From assembly GCA_030692905.1 (NCBI GenBank), contig JAUYBT010000045.1, positions 1 to 9,559 on the forward strand: a stretch of DNA of 9,559 nucleotides, written 5' to 3'. Of this stretch, positions 1 through 5,092 are shown piece after piece. How positions within the stretch are numbered: the first letter of the stretch is position 1; every line of letters starts with the position of its first letter. Both the position numbers and the translations under genes were made by a program. The DNA is from Bacteroidales bacterium (GTDB lineage: Bacteria > Bacteroidota > Bacteroidia > Bacteroidales > VadinHA17). Under the pieces are notes generated by a model. It saw only the letters and a program-made list of their open reading frames with translations. It did no database searches and was not told the DNA's origin.

Positions 1-201
1 TTTTGAGTCCCATGCTGCGCTTGTTGCACCTTCTGACTTAACTGTTTTCTCGATGCGGTCCTTGCACATTCCGCAATTACCCCACACTTTAAATGACTCA
101 GTCTTTGGTTGACCTGAAGCTTTGGTTCCTGTTTGTGCTGAAGCGTTTACTCCAACTGCCATCAACAATACAATGGCAAAAAATAATTTAATTGTTTTCA
201 T
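1..201 (-). CDS. Secreted heavy-metal-associated (HMA) domain protein, C-terminus cut by window edge
   Basis: The ORF reads leftward from an ATG at 201 and runs off the window at base 1, so only 67 residues are seen. Residues 1-23 form a signal peptide: a positively charged start (MKTIK), a hydrophobic core and an ASAQ-like cleavage region. After a short linker the sequence FKVWGNCGMCKDRIEKTVKS (about 37-56) matches the first strand and metal-binding loop of an HMA fold. Cys43 and Cys46 form the CxxC metal ligand pair, and the helix that follows is amphipathic. Small periplasmic or secreted HMA proteins bind Cu(I) or other soft metals. The start was chosen because the signal peptide begins there. 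It lies 91 bases downstream of the HYC_CC_PP gene on the same strand, which suggests a shared transcript. The C-terminal half is unseen, so a longer multidomain protein cannot be excluded. Confidence 0.85.
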   Translation of the reverse strand, partial: MKTIKLFFAIVLLMAVGVNASAQTGTKASGQPKTESFKVWGNCGMCKDRIEKTVKSEGATSAAWDSK

Positions 202-292
202 AATAAAAAGATTTAGTAAATGATTAGAAATGATATAAATAGAGATAACAGACAATGCAACACACAGTCTGCTGATACTTTAAAAAATCAGA

Positions 293-709
293 TCAGATAC
301 GGAAGATACATAAGACCGGACGGTCAACACTATTTGGATGATTAGTCCCAGGTGGTCTTATATCGTTATTAGAAGTGTTGATGATTGTCTCCTGATTACT
401 AAGATAACCAGCAAGGACAGCGATCATGTTAATAACCTGTTGTCCGGGGTCATAAAAATTATAAGATGAAGCAAAATAATTGTTACATATTGAATAAGCC
501 GATGTAATATCATCACAGCAATGTTTGTCGAAAGTTTTCTGCTGAGTATTGTTGTCAGATTTTGATTCCATACCGCATGTTGCCAACTCACCGGTCAGGG
601 AGACCTTTGTTGCAGCAACATAACCTCCGCAATAATGGGTTGCAAATTTAACACTGATCCCCGTAAAAAGGATTAGTATTATTAATGGTATGGATAAAAT
701 GGCCTTCAT
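293..709 (-). CDS. HYC_CC_PP family small protein (putative metal-linked exported or membrane-anchored protein)
   Basis: This is a 138-residue protein. Residues 2-20 are a hydrophobic signal or anchor segment. It carries the three signatures that name the Bacteroidota HYC_CC_PP family: His-Tyr-Cys at 25-27, His-Cys-Cys at 63-65 and Arg-Pro-Pro at 118-120. It ends in RPVLCIFRI. Further cysteines are at 45, 75 and 134. No enzymatic function is known to me for the family. Its members are small and Cys/His-rich, and here one lies just upstream of an HMA-domain gene on the same strand, so a role in handling copper or another soft metal is a reasonable inference only. The ATG at 709 was preferred to an in-frame TTG at 724 because the signal peptide starts cleanly at MKAIL. 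Confidence 0.75.
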   Translation of the reverse strand: MKAILSIPLIILILFTGISVKFATHYCGGYVAATKVSLTGELATCGMESKSDNNTQQKTFDKHCCDDITSAYSICNNYFASSYNFYDPGQQVINMIAVLAGYLSNQETIINTSNNDIRPPGTNHPNSVDRPVLCIFRI

Positions 710-746
710 CTTAACTGTAAACAATTATCCAGGGATAAATGTTTTG

Positions 747-754
747 CAAAGGAA
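747..754 (-). promoter_or_regulatory. Weak candidate -7 promoter box for the HYC_CC_PP/HMA genes
   Basis: Read on the minus strand, 754-747 is TTCCTTTG, one mismatch from the Bacteroidota -7 box TAnnTTTG. It lies 37 bases before the ATG at 709, which would leave a leader of roughly 30 bases. No convincing -33 TTTG was found. The call is weak and rests only on match and position. Confidence 0.3.
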
Positions 755-788
755 AGTATTTTTTCTGAAAAACAGAAATATCTTCTGA

Positions 789-811
789 ATTGCGACATTC
801 GGGTTCGCAAT
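789..811. repeat. Inverted repeat ATTGCGA-N9-TCGCAAT
   Basis: This is a perfect 7-bp inverted repeat with a 9-base spacer, located between divergent transcription units. It could be an operator or a stem-loop. It lacks a T-run that would mark it as a terminator in either direction. Confidence 0.45.
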
Positions 812-866
812 ACAACCTTAAGGTGCTGGAACCGATCTTTAATGTTGTTTAATGTTAATTATTTTT

Positions 867-881
867 AATCACGAAGTGATT
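867..881. promoter_or_regulatory. Palindrome AATCAC-gaa-GTGATT, candidate operator
   Basis: Perfect 6-bp half-sites flank a 3-base spacer, about 107 bases upstream of the cysE -7 box. The dyad symmetry and promoter-side location fit a dimeric regulator site, but no specific family is indicated. Confidence 0.3.
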
Positions 882-901
882 GATTATGAATAGAATTTGA
901 A

Positions 902-921
902 CAGTTTAGAGCAGTTTAGAG
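902..921 (+). repeat. Tandem 10-bp direct repeat (CAGTTTAGAG x2)
   Basis: CAGTTTAGAG is repeated exactly at 902-911 and 912-921, and a third copy begins with CAG at 922. The period is close to one helical turn. It sits upstream of the cysE promoter, so it may be either a slippage product or a phased binding site. Confidence 0.7.
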
Positions 922-987
922 CAGGTATGTACGATACAATAATTCCCAGTATATGGCAGAATTTAAAAAACAATGGCTAATTAATGT

Positions 988-995
988 TATATTTG
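988..995 (+). promoter_or_regulatory. cysE promoter, -7 box TATATTTG
   Basis: TATATTTG matches the Bacteroidota -7 consensus TAnnTTTG perfectly. It ends 27 bases before the cysE ATG, giving a short leader of about 20 bases. The -33 element is weak: TTTA at 962-965, 22 bases upstream. Confidence 0.55.
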
Positions 996-1022
996 ATTCA
1001 ACCCAGCTAATATTAACCTACA

Positions 1023-1796
1023 ATGCCAGATATTCTCATACCAGATAAAAAAGCCGTAGAAAAGACCATAAAATCTTTTTTCAGACTACTATTCCCCGCA
1101 ACTCATTCGTATTCTGCTCCTGAAATAGAGAATATTCTCAATGATTCAAAGAGTCAGATGGTTGGGATATTAACGGGTTTGACTAATAATAAAGAAAAAG
1201 TTTCAAATCAGTTTTTTAAAAATCTTGAGAATATAAAAAACATACTTAATAAAGACGCCGTGTTTATTCTGGAATCTGATCCTGCTGCCAAGCAACTAAT
1301 CGAAGTAATTGCTATTTATCCGGGATTCTTTGCTATTTTCTGCTATCGTATTGCCAATTCACTTGCACGGTTATCAGTACCTTTGCTTCCAAGAATGATA
1401 ACAGAATATGCTCACAAAGTAACGGGTATAGATATTCATCCTTTAGCTGAAATCGGCAGTCCGTTTTCAATCGATCATGGAACCGGCATTGTTATTGGCG
1501 AAACAGCTGTTATCGGGAACAATGTTAAACTTTACCAGGGGGTAACACTTGGCGCTTTGAGTGTAGATAAAAGTAAAGCATCAAAAAAGAGGCATCCGAC
1601 CATTGAAGATAATGTTATTCTGTATGCCAGTTGTACAATTCTGGGAGGGGAAACAGTTGTAGGCAGAAACAGCATCATTGGAGGCAACGTGTGGCTCACG
1701 GAAAGCATCGCACCTTTCTCATTGGTTTATCATAAAAGCGAAATTATTGTGAGAAACCAGAATGGTTTTCAGGAACCTATCAACTTTATAATTTAG
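1023..1796 (+). CDS. cysE: Serine O-acetyltransferase
   Basis: This cytoplasmic enzyme acetylates L-serine with acetyl-CoA to give O-acetylserine, the precursor used by the cysteine synthases downstream. The 257 residues show a helical N-terminal domain (about 1-135) and then a left-handed beta-helix of hexapeptide repeats (about 136-230). Expected active-site residues are present: Asp86 in DPAA, Asp137 in DIHP, catalytic His152 in DHGTG, and Arg190-His191 in RHP. The C-terminal tail ends in NFII, and a terminal isoleucine is the residue CysE proteins insert into the CysK active site to form the cysteine synthase complex. The first cysK begins 22 bases downstream, so the two are probably co-transcribed from the -7 box at 988. 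The ATG at 1023 gives the usual family length. Confidence 0.95.
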   Translation: MPDILIPDKKAVEKTIKSFFRLLFPATHSYSAPEIENILNDSKSQMVGILTGLTNNKEKVSNQFFKNLENIKNILNKDAVFILESDPAAKQLIEVIAIYPGFFAIFCYRIANSLARLSVPLLPRMITEYAHKVTGIDIHPLAEIGSPFSIDHGTGIVIGETAVIGNNVKLYQGVTLGALSVDKSKASKKRHPTIEDNVILYASCTILGGETVVGRNSIIGGNVWLTESIAPFSLVYHKSEIIVRNQNGFQEPINFII

Positions 1797-1818
1797 AAAA
1801 AATTAAAACTTAAATACA

Positions 1819-2730
1819 ATGAAAGTAAACTCAATTCTTGAAACAATAGGCAACACGCCTCATGTCAAAATCAACAGGCTTTTTGACCCGGGTTTTTCAG
1901 TATGGGTAAAACTGGAAAAAAACAACCCCGGCGCCAGCATTAAAGACCGTATTGCATTATCAATGATAGATGATGCTGAAAGAAAGGAACTCCTTAAACC
2001 TCATAGTGTAATTATTGAGCCAACATCAGGAAATACAGGTATCGGACTTGGAATCGTGGCAGCAGTAAAAGGGTACAGACTTATTCTTGTAATGCCCGAA
2101 TCAATGTCGCTTGAAAGAAGAAAAATAATGAGCTCCGATGGTGCGGAATTTGTACTTACCCCTCGTGAAAAAGGTATGAAAGGTGCAATAGAACGTGCCA
2201 GGGAACTGGTGCTGGAAACACCAGACTCATGGATGCCCATGCAATTCGATAATCCTGCCAATACCAATATTCACAAAGAGACCACTGCACTGGAAATAAT
2301 CAATGATTTTCCTGATGGACTTGACTATCTGATTTCAGGTGTAGGTACGGGAGGACATATAACCGGTTGTGCGGAAGTATTAAAAAAGAAGTTTCCAAAT
2401 CTGAAAGTATATGCAGTTGAACCTGAATTATCTCCGGTTTTAAGCGGGGGAGCTCCGGGGCCGCATCCATTACAGGGCATAGGTGCCGGTTTTATACCTT
2501 CCATTCTAAAAACGGAACTTCTGGATGGTATAATTAAAGTGAGTAAAGAAGAGGCATTTGCTTTTACAAAAAGAGCAGCCATGGAAGAAGGATTATTTGT
2601 AGGAATATCCTCAGGAGCATCATTAGCTGCGGTTAATCAAAAACTGAAAGATATTCCTAAAGGATCAAAAATCCTTACATTTTGCTATGATACTGGTGAG
2701 AGGTATTTATCAATAGAAGGATTATTTTAA
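1819..2730 (+). CDS. cysK: Cysteine synthase (O-acetylserine sulfhydrylase), first copy
   Basis: This PLP-dependent fold-type II enzyme makes cysteine from O-acetylserine and sulfide in the cytoplasm. In its 303 residues, Lys42 in NPGASIKDR is the Schiff-base lysine and TSGNTG (69-74) is the substrate carboxylate loop. GVGTGG (174-179) binds the PLP phosphate, QGIGAGFIP (219-227) is the CysK-type loop, and GISSG (262-266) provides the serine near the pyridine nitrogen. His180 follows the glycine loop where the second copy (3644-4621) has Thr. That may tune PLP binding or specificity but does not argue for loss of function. It follows cysE by 22 bases and is likely its operon and complex partner. 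O-acetylserine use is inferred from family and context; CysM-like or other sulfhydrylase activity is possible. Confidence 0.93.
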   Translation: MKVNSILETIGNTPHVKINRLFDPGFSVWVKLEKNNPGASIKDRIALSMIDDAERKELLKPHSVIIEPTSGNTGIGLGIVAAVKGYRLILVMPESMSLERRKIMSSDGAEFVLTPREKGMKGAIERARELVLETPDSWMPMQFDNPANTNIHKETTALEIINDFPDGLDYLISGVGTGGHITGCAEVLKKKFPNLKVYAVEPELSPVLSGGAPGPHPLQGIGAGFIPSILKTELLDGIIKVSKEEAFAFTKRAAMEEGLFVGISSGASLAAVNQKLKDIPKGSKILTFCYDTGERYLSIEGLF

Positions 2731-2834
2731 ATCAATTTTATCCTGCCGTTTTCGAGATTAAAAAATCTTGCCGGCAAAATTTTCGGGAATATTTCCCTGT
2801 GTGGCCACAACAAGAGTTATCTGTTTTTCCTTTT
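2731..2834. promoter_or_regulatory. Palindrome-rich segment between cysK1 and the response regulator gene
   Basis: Four dyad elements are packed here. A nested stem has TGCCG (2744-2748) paired with CGGCA (2772-2776) around AGATT-aaaa-AATCT (2755-2768) and could end the cysE-cysK transcript. TGCCGGCA (2769-2776) is a perfect 8-bp palindrome. GGGAA-tat-TTCCC spans 2785-2797. TGTGGCCACA (2800-2809) is a perfect 10-bp palindrome, centred about 40-45 bases before the likely start of the next transcript, which is a position typical of activator sites. Confidence 0.5.
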
Positions 2835-2842
2835 TAAATTTG
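2835..2842 (+). promoter_or_regulatory. Response regulator promoter, -7 box TAAATTTG
   Basis: TAAATTTG is a perfect TAnnTTTG box and ends 36 bases before the chosen ATG at 2879. It supports independent transcription of the regulator. It also argues against the longer TTG-started reading frame, whose start lies upstream of this box. Confidence 0.55.
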
Positions 2843-2878
2843 AATTATGAAAAGCTGGCTGTTTTTGAAAATTTTATT

Positions 2879-3538
2879 ATGGAGAATAAACCTAAAATAG
2901 TAATTGCCGATTCACAGTTCCTGGTTGTTGAATCGCTGAAACGTCTTATTGAAGAAGGAAATAAGTATGTATTATGCGGTATTGCAGATAACCGGTATAG
3001 TCTTATAAAACTTTTGCAGCTAAGATCACCTGATTTACTTATTACTGATTTTAACCATATTGATTTTGAGGGTCCGCATGATTTTAAGTCGATAATGGAT
3101 GATTTTAAAAAACTTTCGATACTAATACTTACAAACCAGTTGACGAATAGTGAACTGGGAAAACTTCTGAAATCCGGCATTAAAAATATTTCGTTAAAAA
3201 CGGATGAAAAGAAAGATTTGTTAACTTCCATTGAAATGGCTGTTAAAAAAAAGAAACAATTCAGCGATCAAATTCTTGATATGATTCTCGAATTAAGCGA
3301 GAATAAGAATACCTCTTCCGAACCCTCTGGCCTTACCCAGTCTGAGATAGAAATTGTTAAACTTATTGCTGATGGCTACACCACTAAAGAAATAGCTCTG
3401 AAAAAGTATATTAGTTCCCATACAGTGATGACACACCGGAAAAATATTTTCAGGAAACTTGAAATAAATAATGTTTCTGAGTTGATTATGTTCGCCGTAC
3501 GCAAAGGATTGATTGATTATATCGAATATAATATTTGA
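2879..3538 (+). CDS. LuxR/NarL-type response regulator without an adjacent kinase
   Basis: This is a 219-residue two-domain transcription factor. The receiver domain (about 4-125) keeps Asp11 of the acidic pocket but has Ala10 in place of the usual second acid. Asp57 (LLITDFN) is the likely phosphoacceptor, Thr85 the switch residue and Lys107 the conserved lysine. A lysine-rich linker leads to a LuxR/NarL-type helix-turn-helix (about 152-211; LTQSEIEIVKLIADGYTTKEIA). No histidine kinase is in the window. The gene lies between two cysteine synthase genes, and its stop codon is 11 bases before a double palindrome with NarL-like geometry upstream of cysK2, so control of sulfur genes is a good inference but unproven. 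The ATG at 2879 is preferred to a TTG at 2768, because the domain starts there and the extra 37 residues resemble no receiver sequence. Confidence 0.85.
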   Translation: MENKPKIVIADSQFLVVESLKRLIEEGNKYVLCGIADNRYSLIKLLQLRSPDLLITDFNHIDFEGPHDFKSIMDDFKKLSILILTNQLTNSELGKLLKSGIKNISLKTDEKKDLLTSIEMAVKKKKQFSDQILDMILELSENKNTSSEPSGLTQSEIEIVKLIADGYTTKEIALKKYISSHTVMTHRKNIFRKLEINNVSELIMFAVRKGLIDYIEYNI

Positions 3539-3549
3539 TAAATTCGGGT

Positions 3550-3590
3550 ACACCATAATTATGGTATATTAAATACCTTAACTGCGGTAT
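3550..3590. promoter_or_regulatory. Double palindromic operator upstream of cysK2 (ATACC-N8-GGTAT x2)
   Basis: Unit 1 is ACACC (3550-3554), eight bases, GGTAT (3563-3567). Unit 2 is ATACC (3573-3577), eight bases, GGTAT (3586-3590). The units are offset by 23 bp, about two helical turns. The last GGTAT ends 22 bases before the cysK2 -7 box, so the units centre near -43 and -66. The same arrangement occurs at 4669-4708. The 3552-3565 part alone is a perfect 14-bp palindrome. Confidence 0.65.
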
Positions 3591-3612
3591 TTAAGGGGAG
3601 TACTGTGTAAAA

Positions 3613-3620
3613 TATCTTTG
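3613..3620 (+). promoter_or_regulatory. cysK2 promoter, -7 box TATCTTTG
   Basis: This is a perfect TAnnTTTG match. A TTTA at 3590-3593, 19 bases upstream, may act as the -33 element and overlaps the end of the operator. The leader before the ATG at 3644 would be short, about 20 bases. Confidence 0.6.
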
Positions 3621-3643
3621 TGATATAATTTAGTACTAAAAAT

Positions 3644-4621
3644 ATGTCACATATTAGAAAAAAACTCACCGACCTGATTGGAAATACTCCATTACTGGAG
3701 CTATCAAATTTCAATCATCATAATAAAACGTTGGGGAGGATTATTGCCAAGCTGGAATATTTTAATCCCGGTGGCAGTGTTAAAGACCGTATAGGTTATG
3801 CAATGATCGAAGACGCTGAGAAAAAAGGGTTACTGAAAAAAGATACTGTTATAATAGAACCCAGCAGTGGCAACACTGGAATTGCATTAGCATTTGTAGC
3901 TGCAGCAAAGGGCTACAGGTTAATCCTGACTATGCCTGAGACAATGAGTATAGAACGCAGGAACCTGTTAAAAGCCCTGGGAGCAGAACTGGTATTGACA
4001 CCCGGTACTGAAGGAATGATTGGTGCAGTTAAGAAAGCAGAAGAATTGCATTATTATACACCCAATTCGTTTTTGCCACAGCAATTTAATAACCCTGCCA
4101 ATCCAGAGATACACTTAACAACAACAGCAGAGGAAATCTGGAAAGACACAGGTGGAAACGTTGATGTTTTTGTTTGCGGTGTTGGCACCGGTGGTACTAT
4201 AACAGGGGTTGAAGAAATATTAAAAAAACGCAATCCGGCTGTCAGAATTGTTGCAGTTGAACCTGCTGACTCACCTGTATTGTCCGGAGGCAATCCCGGG
4301 CCTCATAAAATTCAGGGTATTGGCGCCGGTTTCATTCCTCAGATATTAAATCGTGATGTTATTGATGAGATCATCCTGGTGAAAAATGATGAAGCGTTTC
4401 AAACCAGTCGTGAACTGGCAAGGAACGAAGGTCTTTTAGTCGGTATATCCTCTGGTGCTGCTGCATTTGCTGCATTAAAAATAAGTCGCCGCGGGGAATT
4501 TAAAAATAGAAATATTGTTGTTATTCTTCCGGATTCCGGCGAACGGTATCTTTCAACCGTGTTGTATCAATTTGAAGAACCGGGACAATCTGTACAAACC
4601 CAGAATAAAACTGCTTTGTAA
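3644..4621 (+). CDS. cysK: Cysteine synthase (O-acetylserine sulfhydrylase), second copy
   Basis: This is a 325-residue paralogue of the enzyme at 1819-2730, with the same PLP fold-type II architecture. Lys47 in NPGGSVKDR is the PLP lysine and SSGNTG (74-79) the substrate loop, with Ser where the first copy has Thr. GVGTGGT (179-185) binds the PLP phosphate, QGIGAGFIP (224-232) is the CysK loop, and SSG lies at 269-271. DSGERYLST (297-305) is the conserved C-terminal motif, after which a polar tail of about 20 residues extends beyond the first copy. It is expressed from its own promoter (-7 box at 3613) under the double palindrome, unlike the first copy, which follows cysE. The pair may be specialised for different sulfur states or sulfur donors. 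The sequence cannot show which copy binds CysE. Confidence 0.93.
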   Translation: MSHIRKKLTDLIGNTPLLELSNFNHHNKTLGRIIAKLEYFNPGGSVKDRIGYAMIEDAEKKGLLKKDTVIIEPSSGNTGIALAFVAAAKGYRLILTMPETMSIERRNLLKALGAELVLTPGTEGMIGAVKKAEELHYYTPNSFLPQQFNNPANPEIHLTTTAEEIWKDTGGNVDVFVCGVGTGGTITGVEEILKKRNPAVRIVAVEPADSPVLSGGNPGPHKIQGIGAGFIPQILNRDVIDEIILVKNDEAFQTSRELARNEGLLVGISSGAAAFAALKISRRGEFKNRNIVVILPDSGERYLSTVLYQFEEPGQSVQTQNKTAL

Positions 4622-4668
4622 GCTGTCCAGATCTTTATAATCGTATCAATAGATTTAATCATAATTGT

Positions 4669-4708
4669 ATACCCCAAACATGGTATTAAAATACCATATG
4701 AGCGGTAT
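4669..4708. promoter_or_regulatory. Double palindromic operator upstream of the SAM riboswitch/metY (ATACC-N8-GGTAT x2)
   Basis: Unit 1 is ATACC (4669-4673), eight bases, GGTAT (4682-4686). Unit 2 is ATACC (4691-4695), eight bases, GGTAT (4704-4708). All four half-sites are perfect and the unit offset is 22 bp. The inner portion 4680-4697 is also ATGGTATT-aa-AATACCAT. The last half-site lies 22 bases before a -7-like box, exactly as in the cysK2 copy. Confidence 0.7.
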
Positions 4709-4730
4709 TGTCTGAAATCCAATTACAACG

Positions 4731-4738
4731 GATCTTTG
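4731..4738 (+). promoter_or_regulatory. Candidate promoter of the metY leader transcript, -7-like box GATCTTTG
   Basis: The box differs from TAnnTTTG only at the first base and from the cysK2 box TATCTTTG at that same single base. Its support comes mainly from sitting exactly 22 bases after the last GGTAT, as at cysK2. A start near 4743 would place the riboswitch about 40 bases into the RNA. Confidence 0.5.
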
Positions 4739-4783
4739 AATCATAAATTTAAATGTAATTTACTTTATCCGTAATAGTATTTA

Positions 4784-4894
4784 ATTTATAAAGAATGAGC
4801 GAAGAGAACTGGCTCTGTGACCCTCTGGCAACCTATCCAACAGCATAGAAAAGGTACCAAGTCCTAATCCTGATAATATCGGGAGAATATAAAT
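4784..4894 (+). ncRNA. SAM-I-type (S-box family) riboswitch
   Basis: The aptamer core of the SAM-I family is recognisable. P1 is ATTTATA (4784-4790) with TATAAAT (4888-4894). The P2 tip is GAG (4804-4806) with CTC (4813-4815), closing the ACTGG loop used in the pseudoknot; the TGA kink-turn side and the diagnostic GGCAACC (4827-4833) follow. P3 is CTAT (4833-4836) with ATAG (4845-4848), then AAGGTACCAAGTCC, the equivalent of the usual AAGGTGCTAAATCC. P4 is TCCTGAT (4868-4874) with ATCGGGA (4878-4884), including one G-U pair. It sits upstream of metY, as expected for a methionine-pathway S-box. No intrinsic terminator follows it directly. Its P1 3' strand ends 11 bases before the leader ORF start, so SAM binding could hinder initiation there. 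The subclass within the SAM-I clan cannot be settled by eye. Confidence 0.88.
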
Positions 4895-4905
4895 AATTAA
4901 ATGTT

Positions 4906-5043
4906 ATGAAAACACGATTTCTAAAAAATGAATCTTACCAAGGAAGAAAAAAAGAAGACTTTAAAAAGCCAGGTTCATTAAATTTATTTTTGCTTCCAAC
5001 TTCTATGATAATGTGTTGCATGTGCTGTTGTTGCATGTGTTAA
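4906..5043 (+). CDS. Cys/Met-rich leader peptide ORF (putative attenuation peptide)
   Basis: A 45-codon ORF runs from ATG 4906 to TAA 5041-5043. The first 33 residues are ordinary and lysine-rich. Residues 36-45 are MCCMCCCCMC, giving seven cysteine and three methionine codons in the last ten, directly before the stop, with Met34 just ahead. All cysteine codons in the peptide are in this run. Position (after a SAM riboswitch, before metY) and composition (the two products of the pathway) fit a leader peptide whose translation reports Cys-tRNA and Met-tRNA charging by ribosome stalling. Poly-cysteine leader ORFs act this way in mycobacteria. The start has no Shine-Dalgarno sequence, as is normal for this phylum. 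It could alternatively be a small Cys-rich metal-binding peptide, but location argues against that. Function is inferred. Confidence 0.72.
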   Translation: MKTRFLKNESYQGRKKEDFKKPGSLNLFLLPTSMIMCCMCCCCMC

Positions 5044-5046
5044 CGC

Positions 5047-5090
5047 ATCTCTTTTGATTTACCCAGTTTTACAGGATCTTCAAAATTGAT
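5047..5090 (+). promoter_or_regulatory. Hairpin directly after the leader ORF stop codon
   Basis: TTTTGA (5052-5057) pairs with TCAAAA (5080-5085). ATC (5047-5049) and GAT (5088-5090) extend the stem beyond a 2x2 internal loop. A ribosome at the TAA would cover its 5' arm, while one stalled on the cysteine codons would leave it free, so its formation could report the ribosome's position. The pairing is AT-rich and weak. Confidence 0.35.
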
Positions 5091-5092
5091 TC

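Larger units (their letters stand above)
710..1022. other. Divergent intergenic region between the metal-protein genes and cysE
   Basis: This 313-base gap separates divergent genes and holds no credible ORF. From left to right it contains a small hairpin (TTTCTG 762-767 with CAGAAA 773-778), a 7-bp inverted repeat ATTGCGA-N9-TCGCAAT (789-811), a 6-bp palindrome AATCAC-gaa-GTGATT (867-881), a 10-bp tandem repeat (902-921) and the cysE -7 box (988-995). The inverted repeats are plausible operators or transcript ends. I do not recognise them as sites of a known regulator. Confidence 0.6.

Noticed and set aside
272..291. CTGAT/ATCAG stem after the HYC_CC_PP gene as a terminator
   Set aside because: It is only 5 bp and AT-rich, without a T-run on the minus strand beyond the stem, and the HMA gene appears to be in the same transcript.
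710..724. TTG start at 724 for the HYC_CC_PP protein
   Set aside because: The ATG at 709 gives a normal signal peptide; the five extra residues add nothing recognisable.
2768..2878. N-terminal extension of the response regulator from a TTG start at 2768
   Set aside because: The 37 extra residues have no receiver-domain character, the start is a TTG among palindromes, and a perfect -7 box (2835-2842) lies inside the extension. The ATG at 2879 begins the receiver domain cleanly.
2001..3556. Minus-strand ORFs of 85-128 codons opposite cysK1 and the response regulator
   Set aside because: They are antisense shadows of well-supported genes, with no family resemblance or translation signals of their own.
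3552..3596. Hairpins after the response regulator (ACCATAATTATGGT and TTAAATACC/GGTATTTAA) as its terminator
   Set aside because: Neither is followed by a T-run, and the same half-sites with the same promoter spacing recur upstream of the metY leader, so an operator explains them better.
4928..4981. 17-residue ORF (starting MNLTKEEKKK) overlapping the leader peptide in another frame
   Set aside because: It is short, lysine-rich from an A-rich stretch, lacks any pathway-specific codons, and lies wholly within the better-supported leader ORF.
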